Source: a virus. From it: a stretch of 40,800 bases of DNA. This document shows positions 1 through 7,804 of this stretch, piece by piece. The notes below the pieces were generated by a model. It saw nothing but the letters and a program-made list of their open reading frames with translations. It was not told the DNA's origin and searched no databases. The stretch lies in IMG/VR virus record IMGVR_UViG_3300008113_000152, positions 1 through 40,800 of that record. One strand, written 5' to 3'. Position 1 is the first letter of the stretch; each line of letters starts with the position of its first letter. The position numbers and the translations under genes were made by a program.

Positions 1-662
1 TGACCACCAGAAATTTTATCATCTGGATCAAACATATCTTGACTTGCGTATGTGTGATTAGTTGCTACAAGGCCAATGTTTAATGAACCAAACATATTGA
101 CACAGTTACGAACAAGTGCTGTTAGTGCTTTAGGCTTACGACCCATGTCACCTTTAAGGTCACCTGCTTCAAACTGATTTACATCAGTGGGAGTTAGCAA
201 CATACCAAGTGAATCAAGCACAAACAAAACTTTAGGACGAGTTTCTTCTGGCATTGCTTTATACTCTGCAACAAATTCTGTAATAGTCTTTGCTACATCA
301 TCGATCATTGCCATATTGAGTTTAAGAAGTTTATCTTCTGAAGTATCCACGCCAAGTGCTTTTAGCCAATCTTCATCAAGAGCATTTTCTGAATCAATTA
401 AGATTGGATAGATGCCTTGTGCTTGTGCTGCCTTGATAAGATTGCCCGAACAAATATAAGATTTGCCAGCGCCACTTTCACCTGCAAATACTGTAACTTT
501 ACCTAACGGAACACCTTTATGAAAATCTCCGCTGATTAGATAATTTAAAGCATAATTACCTGTTGAGATCCAATCTGTGGGATCATTAAAACCAATACTA
601 AGCCCTTCAATTGATTTAGTAATTGATTTTCTAAATTTTGAAATATCAAATGCTTTTGCCAT
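1..662 (-). CDS. uvsX: UvsX, RecA-like recombinase (partial, C-terminus cut by window edge)
   Basis: The first 220 residues of a T4 UvsX/RecA-family strand-exchange ATPase, which pairs ssDNA with homologous duplex for recombination-dependent replication. A Walker A motif, GESGAGKS, sits at residues 61-68 and a Walker B strand, VLFVLDS, ends with Asp150. The segment ILIDSENALD (about 87-96) and the later VATNHTY (about 199-205) are typical of the RecA core. The gene begins ATGGCAAAAG at 662, and its A is shared with the TAA of the 62-residue gene upstream (TAATG junction), so translation is probably coupled. A GGAG lies 11 bases before the ATG. It belongs to the gp32 operon behind the sigma70-type promoter at 1949-1977. 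The C-terminal third lies outside the window. Confidence 0.95.
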   Translation of the reverse strand, partial: MAKAFDISKFRKSITKSIEGLSIGFNDPTDWISTGNYALNYLISGDFHKGVPLGKVTVFAGESGAGKSYICSGNLIKAAQAQGIYPILIDSENALDEDWLKALGVDTSEDKLLKLNMAMIDDVAKTITEFVAEYKAMPEETRPKVLFVLDSLGMLLTPTDVNQFEAGDLKGDMGRKPKALTALVRNCVNMFGSLNIGLVATNHTYASQDMFDPDDKISGG

Positions 663-850
663 TATTGATCTAACTCCAAGCTGTTTATTTCTTTAATTAG
701 TGCCAATAACTCGTCCTCTGTATTACACAAAATCTTTTGAGTTTTCCACTCTTCTTTTTTGTTACGGCCACTGATTTCAATCATAAAACCGTTATCGTAG
801 CGATAGAATGTGATACTTTCGCCAACTTTAGATAAATTTATTTTTGCCAT
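662..850 (-). CDS. Small conserved-looking protein between gp32 and uvsX, function unknown
   Basis: A 62-residue protein beginning MAKINLSK and ending with an acidic, leucine-rich helix (DELLALIKEINSLELDQ). I do not recognise a family. The first 30 residues look like two or three beta strands (ESITFYRY, GFMIEISG), followed by a lysine-rich turn, so a small alpha/beta fold is likely. The ribosome site AGGA is 9 bases upstream of the ATG. Its stop codon overlaps the start of uvsX by one base, so the two are probably translationally coupled. Its place between a single-strand binding protein and a recombinase makes a replication or recombination accessory role plausible, but this is inference from position only. 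Confidence 0.7.
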   Translation of the reverse strand: MAKINLSKVGESITFYRYDNGFMIEISGRNKKEEWKTQKILCNTEDELLALIKEINSLELDQ

Positions 851-873
851 TATTGTTTTCCTGTAATCAAAGA

Positions 874-897
874 GAGTATGGGCGTGAACCCATACTC
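874..897 (-). terminator. Hairpin after gp32, probable weak terminator or attenuator
   Basis: A perfect 9-base-pair stem (GAGTATGGG / CCCATACTC) with a 6-base loop lies between the gp32 stop and the 62-residue gene. On the minus strand it is followed only by TCTTTGATT, so the U-tract is poor. It may partly terminate transcription, so that gp32 is made in excess over UvsX, or it may stabilise the gp32 mRNA 3' end. Confidence 0.55.
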
Positions 898-909
898 GTT
901 ATTTTATTA

Positions 910-1893
910 TTATTGCTTTTGACGGTTACGAATCATGGCAAGAATATCTTGCGCACGACTGTTACCTTCTGCTGAAGAATTTGCAGCATCAGCTACGTTA
1001 ACACCCTTAACTGGTGCTACTGGTGCTGGTTCTTCTTCGTAGCTTTCTTCTGTTGAAGCAGGTTTGACTGCTTTAGCCACTGGATCTCCAGTAGCACTGC
1101 CAATGCCAGCTGGCTTGTAATATTGACTCCAACGAGTTGGATCATATGCTTCGCCGTTAACACTTGCTTCAAACATTTCTTTGATTACTTTGAGTTCGAC
1201 CTCACCTGGCTTCTTAGGTAAGAAGCTCTTAAGATCAAACAATCCATATTGATCAATTGCTGCTTTTTCTGCATCGCTAAGAGCACGTTCTCTACGGCTA
1301 TACTTACTAGTAGAATAATCAGCAAAGCCGCCTTTACTGGTTTTAGCAATACGGAAATCTAACCCACGTAGATAATCTGTAGGTGTTTCATTGATTTCTG
1401 GATCAATCAAGCCGTTGCGGATGATTTGATAAATTTGAGGACCAATAATAAATCTACGGATTGGATTTTCTGGTACACTATCTTCTTTAAGTGGATCTTC
1501 AACAACGAAGCCTTGGAAAATGTATGAACGTTTTTTCCAGTACTTACGACCCATTTCTTCTAGACTCTTGTCCTTAAACCAGCCACGTACTTCTGAAAGA
1601 ATTGGGCATGTTTCATTTGGACCGTACATCTCCACGCAAGGTACTTGTACTTGAATTTTCTTATTATCAGTTTCGCCTTTGATACCAGCGAACTCTAATT
1701 TGATCATAGCACGTTCAACCCAAAAGAAAGTATTTGAGCTGTCGCCGTCTGGAAGTAAGCGAACTACTGCTTCCTTGCCTTCTTGCATGTTCCAATGTGG
1801 ATAAATTGCGTTGTCGCCACCGCCGGTGGAGTTTCCTGAAGATTTGTTTTGTGCTTCTTGAAGTTTTGCACGAATTTCTGCTAATGATGCCAT
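910..1893 (-). CDS. gp32: gp32-like single-stranded DNA binding protein
   Basis: A 327-residue homologue of T4 gene 32 protein (301 residues), which coats ssDNA cooperatively and organises the replisome. The N-terminus (MASLAEIRAKLQEAQ) is a short basic helix as in other T4-type gp32 proteins. It is followed by an HWNMQEGKEAVVRLLPDG strand region and a C-x-E-x-Y...ETCPI segment that could hold part of the metal site. The tail is acidic (EESYEEEP) and then ends AQDILAMIRNRQKQ, a helical tip after the acidic patch. I chose the ATG at 1893 because AGGAGG lies 9 bases upstream. A longer reading to 1977 would run 28 basic residues through the promoter. It is the first gene of an operon with the 62-residue gene and uvsX, and a hairpin follows at 874-897. 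Confidence 0.92.
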   Translation of the reverse strand: MASLAEIRAKLQEAQNKSSGNSTGGGDNAIYPHWNMQEGKEAVVRLLPDGDSSNTFFWVERAMIKLEFAGIKGETDNKKIQVQVPCVEMYGPNETCPILSEVRGWFKDKSLEEMGRKYWKKRSYIFQGFVVEDPLKEDSVPENPIRRFIIGPQIYQIIRNGLIDPEINETPTDYLRGLDFRIAKTSKGGFADYSTSKYSRRERALSDAEKAAIDQYGLFDLKSFLPKKPGEVELKVIKEMFEASVNGEAYDPTRWSQYYKPAGIGSATGDPVAKAVKPASTEESYEEEPAPVAPVKGVNVADAANSSAEGNSRAQDILAMIRNRQKQ

Positions 1894-1948
1894 TTTAATT
1901 TGCCTCCTATTATTTTGCCTTAAAATGTATGCCTTACGCACAATATAT

Positions 1949-1977
1949 ATTATGCGTTTTTTATTTAGCAATGTCAA
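1949..1977 (-). promoter_or_regulatory. Sigma70-type promoter for the gp32-uvsX operon
   Basis: On the minus strand there is a perfect -35 box TTGACA (1972-1977), a 17-base spacer and the -10 box CATAAT (1949-1954, one mismatch to TATAAT). It is about 55 bases upstream of the gp32 start. This differs from the NATAAATA late elements found before structural genes and suggests early or middle expression by host sigma70 polymerase. Confidence 0.75.
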
Positions 1978-2009
1978 TAAAAAACAACGTTTTTTTGATT
2001 AATTTTGCC

Positions 2010-2036
2010 AAAAGAAAAGGACTCCGGAGAGTCCTT
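2010..2036 (-). terminator. Rho-independent terminator after the 787-residue structural gene
   Basis: A perfect 8-base-pair stem (AAGGACTC at 2017-2024 with GAGTCCTT at 2029-2036) carries a 4-base loop, which reads UCCG on the minus strand and so fits the stable UNCG type. It is followed on the minus strand by TTTTCTTTT. It lies just after the stop at 2055 and just before the gp32 promoter, insulating the two operons. Confidence 0.85.
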
Positions 2037-2054
2037 AACTAGGCGGAAATGATA

Positions 2055-4418
2055 TTATCGCATGCCTGCTAATCTTTTGATACTTTCTAATTCAGGAGTA
2101 GCATTTTCGATCGATTCTTGTTCGTTCGGAGATTGGGCTGCTTGTTTGACTGCATCTAAAAGATCTTGCATCTTTAACTTAGGGTTAACTAAAGCTTCAG
2201 GAACAATAGTTTGATCAATATATACTAAATCAGCATCGTCAAAATATACAGGTGCATTTTTATCTAACCCTGCTTCTTTACGCAACCACTTGGTAAGTTT
2301 TAGCTGGTCGCCAGTTTTTGCATACCATTTAGCGACGTTCCAGCCATGTACACTTCCTTCGACAACTGCCGCTTCTTGTTGGTGCATTCCTGATAATTCT
2401 TTAATTCGATCTAAATCTGGATTTACCGATGACTGTTGCTGCGGTGCTAATTTTTCTACTAAACGTCTTGCTAGACTTTCTGCTTGCTCACCAAACTTCT
2501 TGCCTACCATAGTACAGACGCCTTCTGGGCCTTTAGGGAATGTGCCTGACTCTTTGTCATAAAATGAATAAATGAATTGTGCTAATTCGTTTACATTTGA
2601 TTGTTTTTCTTCTAGTCCTTTTGATGTTTCAACGGATTCGTAGCGATCGTAATCATCATAGTCGCCGTCATCGGAACCATTTTCTGAAGCTTCTTCTTCA
2701 GCTTTTTCTTGTAGATAATTTTGATTATCGCCATCAAGATCATTAAAATCAATCTTTATTGATTTGCCATTACCAAACGCTGTGATTTCATTAATTTCAA
2801 CTTCTGGATATTCTGCAGGAGATCCGCCATGATATCCCCAAGTAGCAGGTAGATATTCACCGTGAACACTATAATCAATATCAACATTGATATATTCGAT
2901 ACCTTCTACTGGACTTTCTTCACCGTCTTCAATATAATCTGCGGTTTCTTCTGGAGAAGTAATTGCAGTAATATCTGTATCTCCTAACATAATTTTAGAA
3001 ATTACAGCCTTACCGTTTTCATCTCTTTCAAAGAAAACTTGTGTTTTTACTTCTAATTCGTAATCTCCCGAACTAGATGCTTCGGCAGTAATATCTTCAC
3101 GTTGTCCATATGCTACAGCATCTGCATCTGCTGCATCGTTAGCATATTGCATTGGATCTTCTACGTCCTCTTCGTCTTGAAAATCGCCAAAGTCTAATTC
3201 TTCTAGTATATCTGGAGCATTTTCTTCTAACCAATTTTTAACAAGACCCCTGACACAAGTATCGGGGTCTTGTTCTGCTGCCTCTTTAATTTGTGCAAAT
3301 AGTCTTGGATCTTCGATTATGCCTTCTAAACTTTTAATTGCATTTAACCCCTTTTCGCCTGCAGGAAAATGTTGTGTTGTTAGTTCGTTAAGTTCATTGA
3401 TTGCAATTTTTTTCTCATCTGGATCTTGACTTAAGATTCCACTGTCTTCACCAAGATACGCTACCCAACTTTCAAACTTGGCAAACGGATCAAGTAGATT
3501 CGAATCAAAATCTTCTTCTATTTCTAGTTCTTCATTACCTGTCATAGCAACTATGTCGTCATAGCCTATTTTGGACTCTTCCTTCATAAGTCTGTATAAA
3601 ATTGGAAACACAGACTTAATGTCCTCTTTGAAATTTTTGACAGTGAATTTTTCTGTAAAATCTTCTATAACATCCTGCGGCACTTCTAATGAATCTTGTA
3701 ATTGAAAATTTGTTTTAAATTGTTCGTAAAATGCTTGCTTTGATAATTTTGAAAGTTCTTCGCGTAGCCTGTTTAATGCATCTGAGCTTTTTTCGTAAAT
3801 TGAATTTGTATCAGAATTTAAAAGATCGTTTCTTACTACATAGTTTCCAAAGCCTTTAAGTTGAGCAATTTGCTCACTCATTCCTACAATATGCTTGCCA
3901 ATTTCATCGTACGGCACTCCGCCGTTAGCCACATGACGTTGCATAGCACGAGCACCTGCTAAATGGATGAACGGATATTTAAATCTTTCACCGTCTTGAT
4001 TTTCAACAAATAATGCTGAAATGTTTCTTGCTCTCGAACCAACTTGCTCATCTTGAATAGGTTTACTATGTTTAATGATTAACTTTGTATCCATTAAGTT
4101 TTGATAGCTAATTGTTCTCGAGCCATACAGGCTGCTTTCACTCATAATTGATTCTCCGACGGTCTTTGTTTGATTGTATTGACTTAAAAATGCAAAATCT
4201 CTTTGATCTAGATTGTCTTTAGCAACGTCTCTAGTATCAAAGGTTAGTAATCTACGCTTTGCAAATTGTCTTAATTCTCTTAAAAAATCGTACCATTTTT
4301 CTTTTTGTACGATATCCATATTTTCTGTAATACCATTGCTAAAGTATACTTTCATTGATCTTGGTTCAGCTCGAATTTTATAAAATAAATCTGTAGCAAT
4401 GCTTTTCATTGAGTCCAT
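2055..4418 (-). CDS. Large probable virion structural protein (787 aa)
   Basis: From memory, the N-terminal 220 residues resemble a large virion protein of marine T4-like phages: WYDFLRELRQFAKRRLLTFDTRD near 42-64 and FIHLAGARAMQRHVANGG near 150-167. Residues about 418-600 are very acidic, with runs of D and E, and enclose a beta-rich stretch (YELEVKTQVFF to IKIDFNDLDGD) that looks like an inserted domain. The C-terminus carries two copies of a short motif, IKELSGM (about 670) and IKRLAGM (the last residues). It follows gp17 by 16 bases and is the last gene before a strong terminator. ACTAAATA, one mismatch from the late-promoter octamer, lies 4 bases before the ATG. A start at Met4 is also possible. 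The exact role (head or neck surface) is unknown. Confidence 0.75.
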   Translation of the reverse strand: MDSMKSIATDLFYKIRAEPRSMKVYFSNGITENMDIVQKEKWYDFLRELRQFAKRRLLTFDTRDVAKDNLDQRDFAFLSQYNQTKTVGESIMSESSLYGSRTISYQNLMDTKLIIKHSKPIQDEQVGSRARNISALFVENQDGERFKYPFIHLAGARAMQRHVANGGVPYDEIGKHIVGMSEQIAQLKGFGNYVVRNDLLNSDTNSIYEKSSDALNRLREELSKLSKQAFYEQFKTNFQLQDSLEVPQDVIEDFTEKFTVKNFKEDIKSVFPILYRLMKEESKIGYDDIVAMTGNEELEIEEDFDSNLLDPFAKFESWVAYLGEDSGILSQDPDEKKIAINELNELTTQHFPAGEKGLNAIKSLEGIIEDPRLFAQIKEAAEQDPDTCVRGLVKNWLEENAPDILEELDFGDFQDEEDVEDPMQYANDAADADAVAYGQREDITAEASSSGDYELEVKTQVFFERDENGKAVISKIMLGDTDITAITSPEETADYIEDGEESPVEGIEYINVDIDYSVHGEYLPATWGYHGGSPAEYPEVEINEITAFGNGKSIKIDFNDLDGDNQNYLQEKAEEEASENGSDDGDYDDYDRYESVETSKGLEEKQSNVNELAQFIYSFYDKESGTFPKGPEGVCTMVGKKFGEQAESLARRLVEKLAPQQQSSVNPDLDRIKELSGMHQQEAAVVEGSVHGWNVAKWYAKTGDQLKLTKWLRKEAGLDKNAPVYFDDADLVYIDQTIVPEALVNPKLKMQDLLDAVKQAAQSPNEQESIENATPELESIKRLAGMR
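3241..3273. repeat. Perfect 10-bp inverted repeat inside the 787-residue gene
   Basis: ACAAGACCCC (3241-3250) and GGGGTCTTGT (3264-3273) are perfect inverted copies around a 13-base centre, in the middle of coding DNA. The stem is GC-richer than its surroundings. There is no long U-run on either strand, so it is not a standard terminator. Confidence 0.8.
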
Positions 4419-4434
4419 ATTATATTTAGTTAAT

Positions 4435-6024
4435 TTAGAATATGCCCGTGCTCATATAAAATGGCATGGGCATTTGTTCTTCCGAAATTTTTTCAGTCAT
4501 TTTTTCGTAAATTTGTGGATCCCAGTCAGCTAAAACTCCGGCCATACGCACACATAATAAAGTTGAAGATACTAAATCGTCGTGTTCTCCGGTTTTAGCG
4601 CCAAACCCTACACCGTGTGCAACAAACGTTTTTAACTCTGAAATTAGAGGTTTAGAATTTAACTTCATTTGCTGTGTTTCAATCATGTGTTTAAGTTGAC
4701 TACACGCTGTAATTTTTGTTTTGTGTGTGGTATTAAATCCCTTGCGAAACTTGCGTACATGTCCTTTACGCATAGGTTCTGATAAAAACAATCCATGAAA
4801 GTTTTCTTCACCAATATCTCTAATAACTATTAGAGCAGCTTCGCCCAATGTATTGTTTTCAACACTAAAGTATAGCTGCGGAACTCCGCCTTTTTCCTCA
4901 CCACGATCGTGAATATATTTGCAAATTTCTCTAAGGTGTTTAACCTGTTGCTGAATAGGAGTTAAATTATGGCGCCATTCTGCTACCTGTTCCATGCTGG
5001 GCATTTCAAATACCTGTATAGCACCATAGTCACCACCAGTTCCTAGGCTAGGATCAAGAGCAACTAGATAGGTAGCATTTGGATTAATATCTTTATACCA
5101 ACGTGTTTGACCCATTGTCATAATAGGATCAACACCTTTCATTTCTGCAAGACGTACTGCGTTGATTAATGTTTCGTCAAAGATTAAGAATTCGCAATCA
5201 AATTCTCTACGAAAACGTTCGTCACCAATTTTTGCACGTTCTACTCTTGCCCAATCGTCATCGCGATCCGGGTGTTCGTTCCAGTGTGCAAAGTAGCTGT
5301 AAAAACCATTAGTTCCTAGCTTTTGTTCATTTCCAAATTCGTCAAACTTTTTGTTAGCTTCTGTCCAAATTAACGCAAACTGATCTTCGTCTGAGTTTGG
5401 TGTTGATGTAATAATACACTTACCGCCTGTTGACAATGTTGGCGATAGTGCAGTCCAAAACTCTTTAGCTTTTTCAGGAGGTTGTACAAACGCAAACTCA
5501 TCACAGTAAATTAACGAAAGAGATTTACCACGGCCGGTATTTTCTGTAGTTGTTGTTGCTTGTATACGAGCACCGTTATCATATTCAATTGTATTTCTAT
5601 TATATGAATACACACCAGCACGGATAAAGTCTGGCAAGTTTTCGTAACCATAACGATAACGGTTCATAATGTCCTGCGCACCTTCGTACTTGTGAGCAGC
5701 GATCAGTACCTGTGCTTCTGGGACAAACATTGTATACCATAATAAGTAACCTGTGGCACAGGTTGTTTTACCCATCTGGCGGGGTAGCATAGCAATACAC
5801 TGCTTGTTATTATGATATGCGTCTATTAATCTTTCTTGATATTCGTAGGGTACAAAATCAATAGCACCACGAACAGGATGTTGAATTTTTAAGAAGGTTT
5901 TACAGAAGTATAATGGACCAGTTATAGGATCCATACATGCTTCTAGATGTTTAATTTCTTCTAGAGTGTAACGCTGAGGTTTGTGGGCCTTTTTGATTAA
6001 GACCCCGTCGAGACTTTTGCTCAT
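4435..6024 (-). CDS. gp17: Terminase large subunit gp17 (packaging ATPase and nuclease)
   Basis: A 529-residue T4 gp17 homologue (T4: 610). It is the motor that pumps DNA into the prohead and cuts the concatemer. The N-terminal ATPase has the Walker A PRQMGKTT at 81-88 and the Walker B LSLIYCDEFAF with Asp175 and catalytic Glu176. The C-terminal RNase H-like nuclease shows its three acidic sites: Asp324 in ALDPSLGTGGD, Glu389 in SVENNTLGE and the HDD at 481-483, so it appears intact. There is no sign of an intein. The start at 6024 is preceded by AAGGA about 9 bases upstream. It lies 14 bases after the 231-residue gene and is separated from the gp16 gene by that gene and a 191-residue gene, whereas in T4 genes 16 and 17 are adjacent. 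Confidence 0.96.
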   Translation of the reverse strand: MSKSLDGVLIKKAHKPQRYTLEEIKHLEACMDPITGPLYFCKTFLKIQHPVRGAIDFVPYEYQERLIDAYHNNKQCIAMLPRQMGKTTCATGYLLWYTMFVPEAQVLIAAHKYEGAQDIMNRYRYGYENLPDFIRAGVYSYNRNTIEYDNGARIQATTTTENTGRGKSLSLIYCDEFAFVQPPEKAKEFWTALSPTLSTGGKCIITSTPNSDEDQFALIWTEANKKFDEFGNEQKLGTNGFYSYFAHWNEHPDRDDDWARVERAKIGDERFRREFDCEFLIFDETLINAVRLAEMKGVDPIMTMGQTRWYKDINPNATYLVALDPSLGTGGDYGAIQVFEMPSMEQVAEWRHNLTPIQQQVKHLREICKYIHDRGEEKGGVPQLYFSVENNTLGEAALIVIRDIGEENFHGLFLSEPMRKGHVRKFRKGFNTTHKTKITACSQLKHMIETQQMKLNSKPLISELKTFVAHGVGFGAKTGEHDDLVSSTLLCVRMAGVLADWDPQIYEKMTEKISEEQMPMPFYMSTGIF

Positions 6025-6038
6025 GGGGTCAATCCTTA

Positions 6039-6734
6039 TTACTGATTCTTATATTCTTGTAAACGAGCACGTAGATCATTTTTAATAGCTGCTAAAGGAT
6101 CTTCGCTCTCTGGCATAGCCATTGGATTATCGCCTTGTTTGTAACTGTGCTTAACCATTGTTTTTTCTTTGTTCATACCACCTGCTAGATGTTTAATGAT
6201 TCTTAAATGATCATCATATTTTTCATCTGGCTCGTTTTCGTATGCTTCATTTTCGTAAGGTGATGGATCTTTTACACGTAGATCTTTTGGATGTTTTGGA
6301 CCATTCATTCCGCCACCTGCATTAACTGTAATGTCGTCTATGTCTGCATATTGTTCATTAGGTTGGTTACTATAAGCTTCGCCCTTCTTAAGAGCAATGT
6401 CTGGCTGACTATCACCGTCGACATCAATATCTAATTTGTTATCATCGGTATCAATGTCATCTAACTCTGCATTATTCATTGCATCCGGTTTATTAATTTG
6501 TAGAGGAGCAACCATAGCATCTACTTTTGGTCCAGCTACATCTGGATTGACCTTAGAAATTAATTTCATTAGATTTGAAATATTATCCATTCCCTGAGCA
6601 TTTAAATTTACGCTCATACTAGGAGGTGGTTCGTTTGCCGGAGGTGTACTTGGCATTGCTGATGGCATTCCGCACTCCTCGCCAACCGGTTTATCTAAAT
6701 CTGCAATTTTTCTATATAATTCATTAAAGTTCAT
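6039..6734 (-). CDS. Acidic, disordered-looking 231-residue protein with an LAGGM motif
   Basis: I do not recognise a named family. The protein starts MNFNELYRKIADLDKPVGEE, continues with a proline-rich stretch (PPANEPPPSM) and then a highly acidic part (DDIDTDDNKLDIDVDGDSQPD) that resembles low-complexity or calcium-binding-like aspartate loops. It has IIKHLAGGM at about 179-187 and a short basic C-terminal helix (LRARLQEYKNQ). I chose the ATG at 6734 because GGGGAG is 5 bases upstream and the upstream gene stops one base away (TAATATG). A start 27 bases earlier would overlap that gene. The LAG motif is shared with the 787-residue protein, which suggests a common partner or processing event. 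It lies between the capsid-targeting-like protein and gp17. Confidence 0.7.
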   Translation of the reverse strand: MNFNELYRKIADLDKPVGEECGMPSAMPSTPPANEPPPSMSVNLNAQGMDNISNLMKLISKVNPDVAGPKVDAMVAPLQINKPDAMNNAELDDIDTDDNKLDIDVDGDSQPDIALKKGEAYSNQPNEQYADIDDITVNAGGGMNGPKHPKDLRVKDPSPYENEAYENEPDEKYDDHLRIIKHLAGGMNKEKTMVKHSYKQGDNPMAMPESEDPLAAIKNDLRARLQEYKNQ

Positions 6735-6735
6735 A

Positions 6736-7311
6736 TTAACTCCCCACGGCGCTTTTAGCACCGGCTTTATCTTCTTTAGCTTTGGGAGCTGATCCTAGAA
6801 CATCAGGTTTACCTTTGTCATGTCCCAATTCTTTTTTACGTGCTTTAGCTGTTTTCTCTAAATCTTTTAAGAATGATTTATTAAAATCATCACCAAAATA
6901 ATCTTTATGTTTAATCTTAGCAACTTCGCTATATGACGGGTCTGTTAACAAAGATTTACCAGATTCATCGCCAGCAACTGTTTGTTCCAATTCTTCAGTA
7001 GTGTATCTCACCAACACATATTCTTCTTTGATCAAATCACATGATTTAATAATGCTTGCAATTTCTGGAGGTGTAACAGGATATGCTGTTTCAACTTCAA
7101 ACATCGAAACTTCTATGTTTTCCAATTGCGGAAAATCAATAGCATTTTTCTGTATTGGAGTTTGAGCTGTTTTATCAAATCGTGTGCATCCAAATTTTTG
7201 GAGACGATCTTTAACTGTTGACTGAAAGCCCTCGGGCAGCTCACCCGCAACTTTGATCCTAAAGGACCACATTTTTTTGCTTTCAGCTAGATATTCTTTA
7301 AAAGTTTTCAT
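6736..7311 (-). CDS. Putative internal head protein with a capsid-targeting-like N-terminus (191 aa)
   Basis: The N-terminus MKTFKEYLAES closely matches the capsid-targeting peptide of T4 internal proteins I-III (MKTYQEFIAEA) and contains an L-x-E site of the kind cut by the T4 gp21 prohead protease. The middle (about 15-110) contains alternating strands and helices. The C-terminal third is lysine- and alanine-rich (KTAKARKKELGHDKGKP and the final SAPKAKEDKAGAKSAVGS), as expected of a DNA-contacting internal protein. A late-promoter octamer lies 5 bases before the ATG and no good ribosome site is present. The family is not one I can name. The internal-protein idea is inference from the N-terminus and composition. 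It ends one base before the next gene. Confidence 0.72.
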   Translation of the reverse strand: MKTFKEYLAESKKMWSFRIKVAGELPEGFQSTVKDRLQKFGCTRFDKTAQTPIQKNAIDFPQLENIEVSMFEVETAYPVTPPEIASIIKSCDLIKEEYVLVRYTTEELEQTVAGDESGKSLLTDPSYSEVAKIKHKDYFGDDFNKSFLKDLEKTAKARKKELGHDKGKPDVLGSAPKAKEDKAGAKSAVGS

Positions 7312-7316
7312 ACGTA

Positions 7317-7324
7317 TATTTATT
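7317..7324 (-). promoter_or_regulatory. Late promoter -10 element (AATAAATA) for the 191-residue gene
   Basis: AATAAATA on the minus strand matches the T4 late consensus TATAAATA in 7 of 8 bases. It contains the TAA stop of gp16 (7320-7322) and ends 5 bases before the ATG. If initiation occurs as at T4 late promoters, the first transcribed base would be the A of the start codon. Confidence 0.65.
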
Positions 7325-7796
7325 CCTTTTGGCTGAGTTTTTTCATCAGCTCATTTCTATCTGTAATAATAAATCCTTGTCCATTTAATACATCGTTTTC
7401 TGAACTTGGCGTATCTTTGTCTATTTTGTACTTTTTAAGCTGTAAATCAATAGCTTTTAATTTCTTTTCAACTTTATTAGATTTAGCAGTAATTGCGTGT
7501 CCTAACATACTACTAGCAACTTCAAAAATTCTACTAGCATATCGCACTTCTACATTCATGCCCAAATCCATTAAATCATCATATGCTTGTTCAGCTTTTT
7601 GAGCTAGATCGTCTAATTCTTTTTCATCAAGATTTTCTAATTCTTTAATTTCAGGTAATGATTTGGTTATTTCTTCAACTTCTTTATAGCTACGATCTAA
7701 ATCTTTTACCTGCTCGTGTTCGGCAGGTACTGATGAAACATATTTTTCATCTTTTTTTTCAGGTAAGTTAAAAAGGTCTTCAAGTTTTTTAGTCAT
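7320..7796 (-). CDS. gp16: Terminase small subunit gp16-like
   Basis: A 158-residue protein (T4 gp16: 164) that should recognise or present DNA to the gp17 motor. It is almost all helical: an acidic N-terminal part (KKLEDLFNLPEKKDE, then LPEIKELENLDEKELDDLA) and a central pair of helices (VRYASRIFEVASSMLGHAITAKSNKVEKKLKAIDLQLKKYK) forming the coiled coil typical of T4-type small terminases. The short N-terminal motif DLFNLPE matches marine T4-like gp16 proteins as I remember them. GATAAGTA, one mismatch from the late element, lies 5 bases before the ATG. It is encoded two genes upstream of gp17, which supports the call. No catalytic motif is expected. Confidence 0.75.
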   Translation of the reverse strand: MTKKLEDLFNLPEKKDEKYVSSVPAEHEQVKDLDRSYKEVEEITKSLPEIKELENLDEKELDDLAQKAEQAYDDLMDLGMNVEVRYASRIFEVASSMLGHAITAKSNKVEKKLKAIDLQLKKYKIDKDTPSSENDVLNGQGFIITDRNELMKKLSQKE

Positions 7797-7804
7797 ATCA
7801 ATAC

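Noticed and set aside
1894-1977. A 28-residue N-terminal extension of gp32 to an upstream ATG at 1977
   Set aside because: It would run through the sigma70 promoter and the AGGAGG site. The family-like start MASLAEIRAK at 1893 fits.
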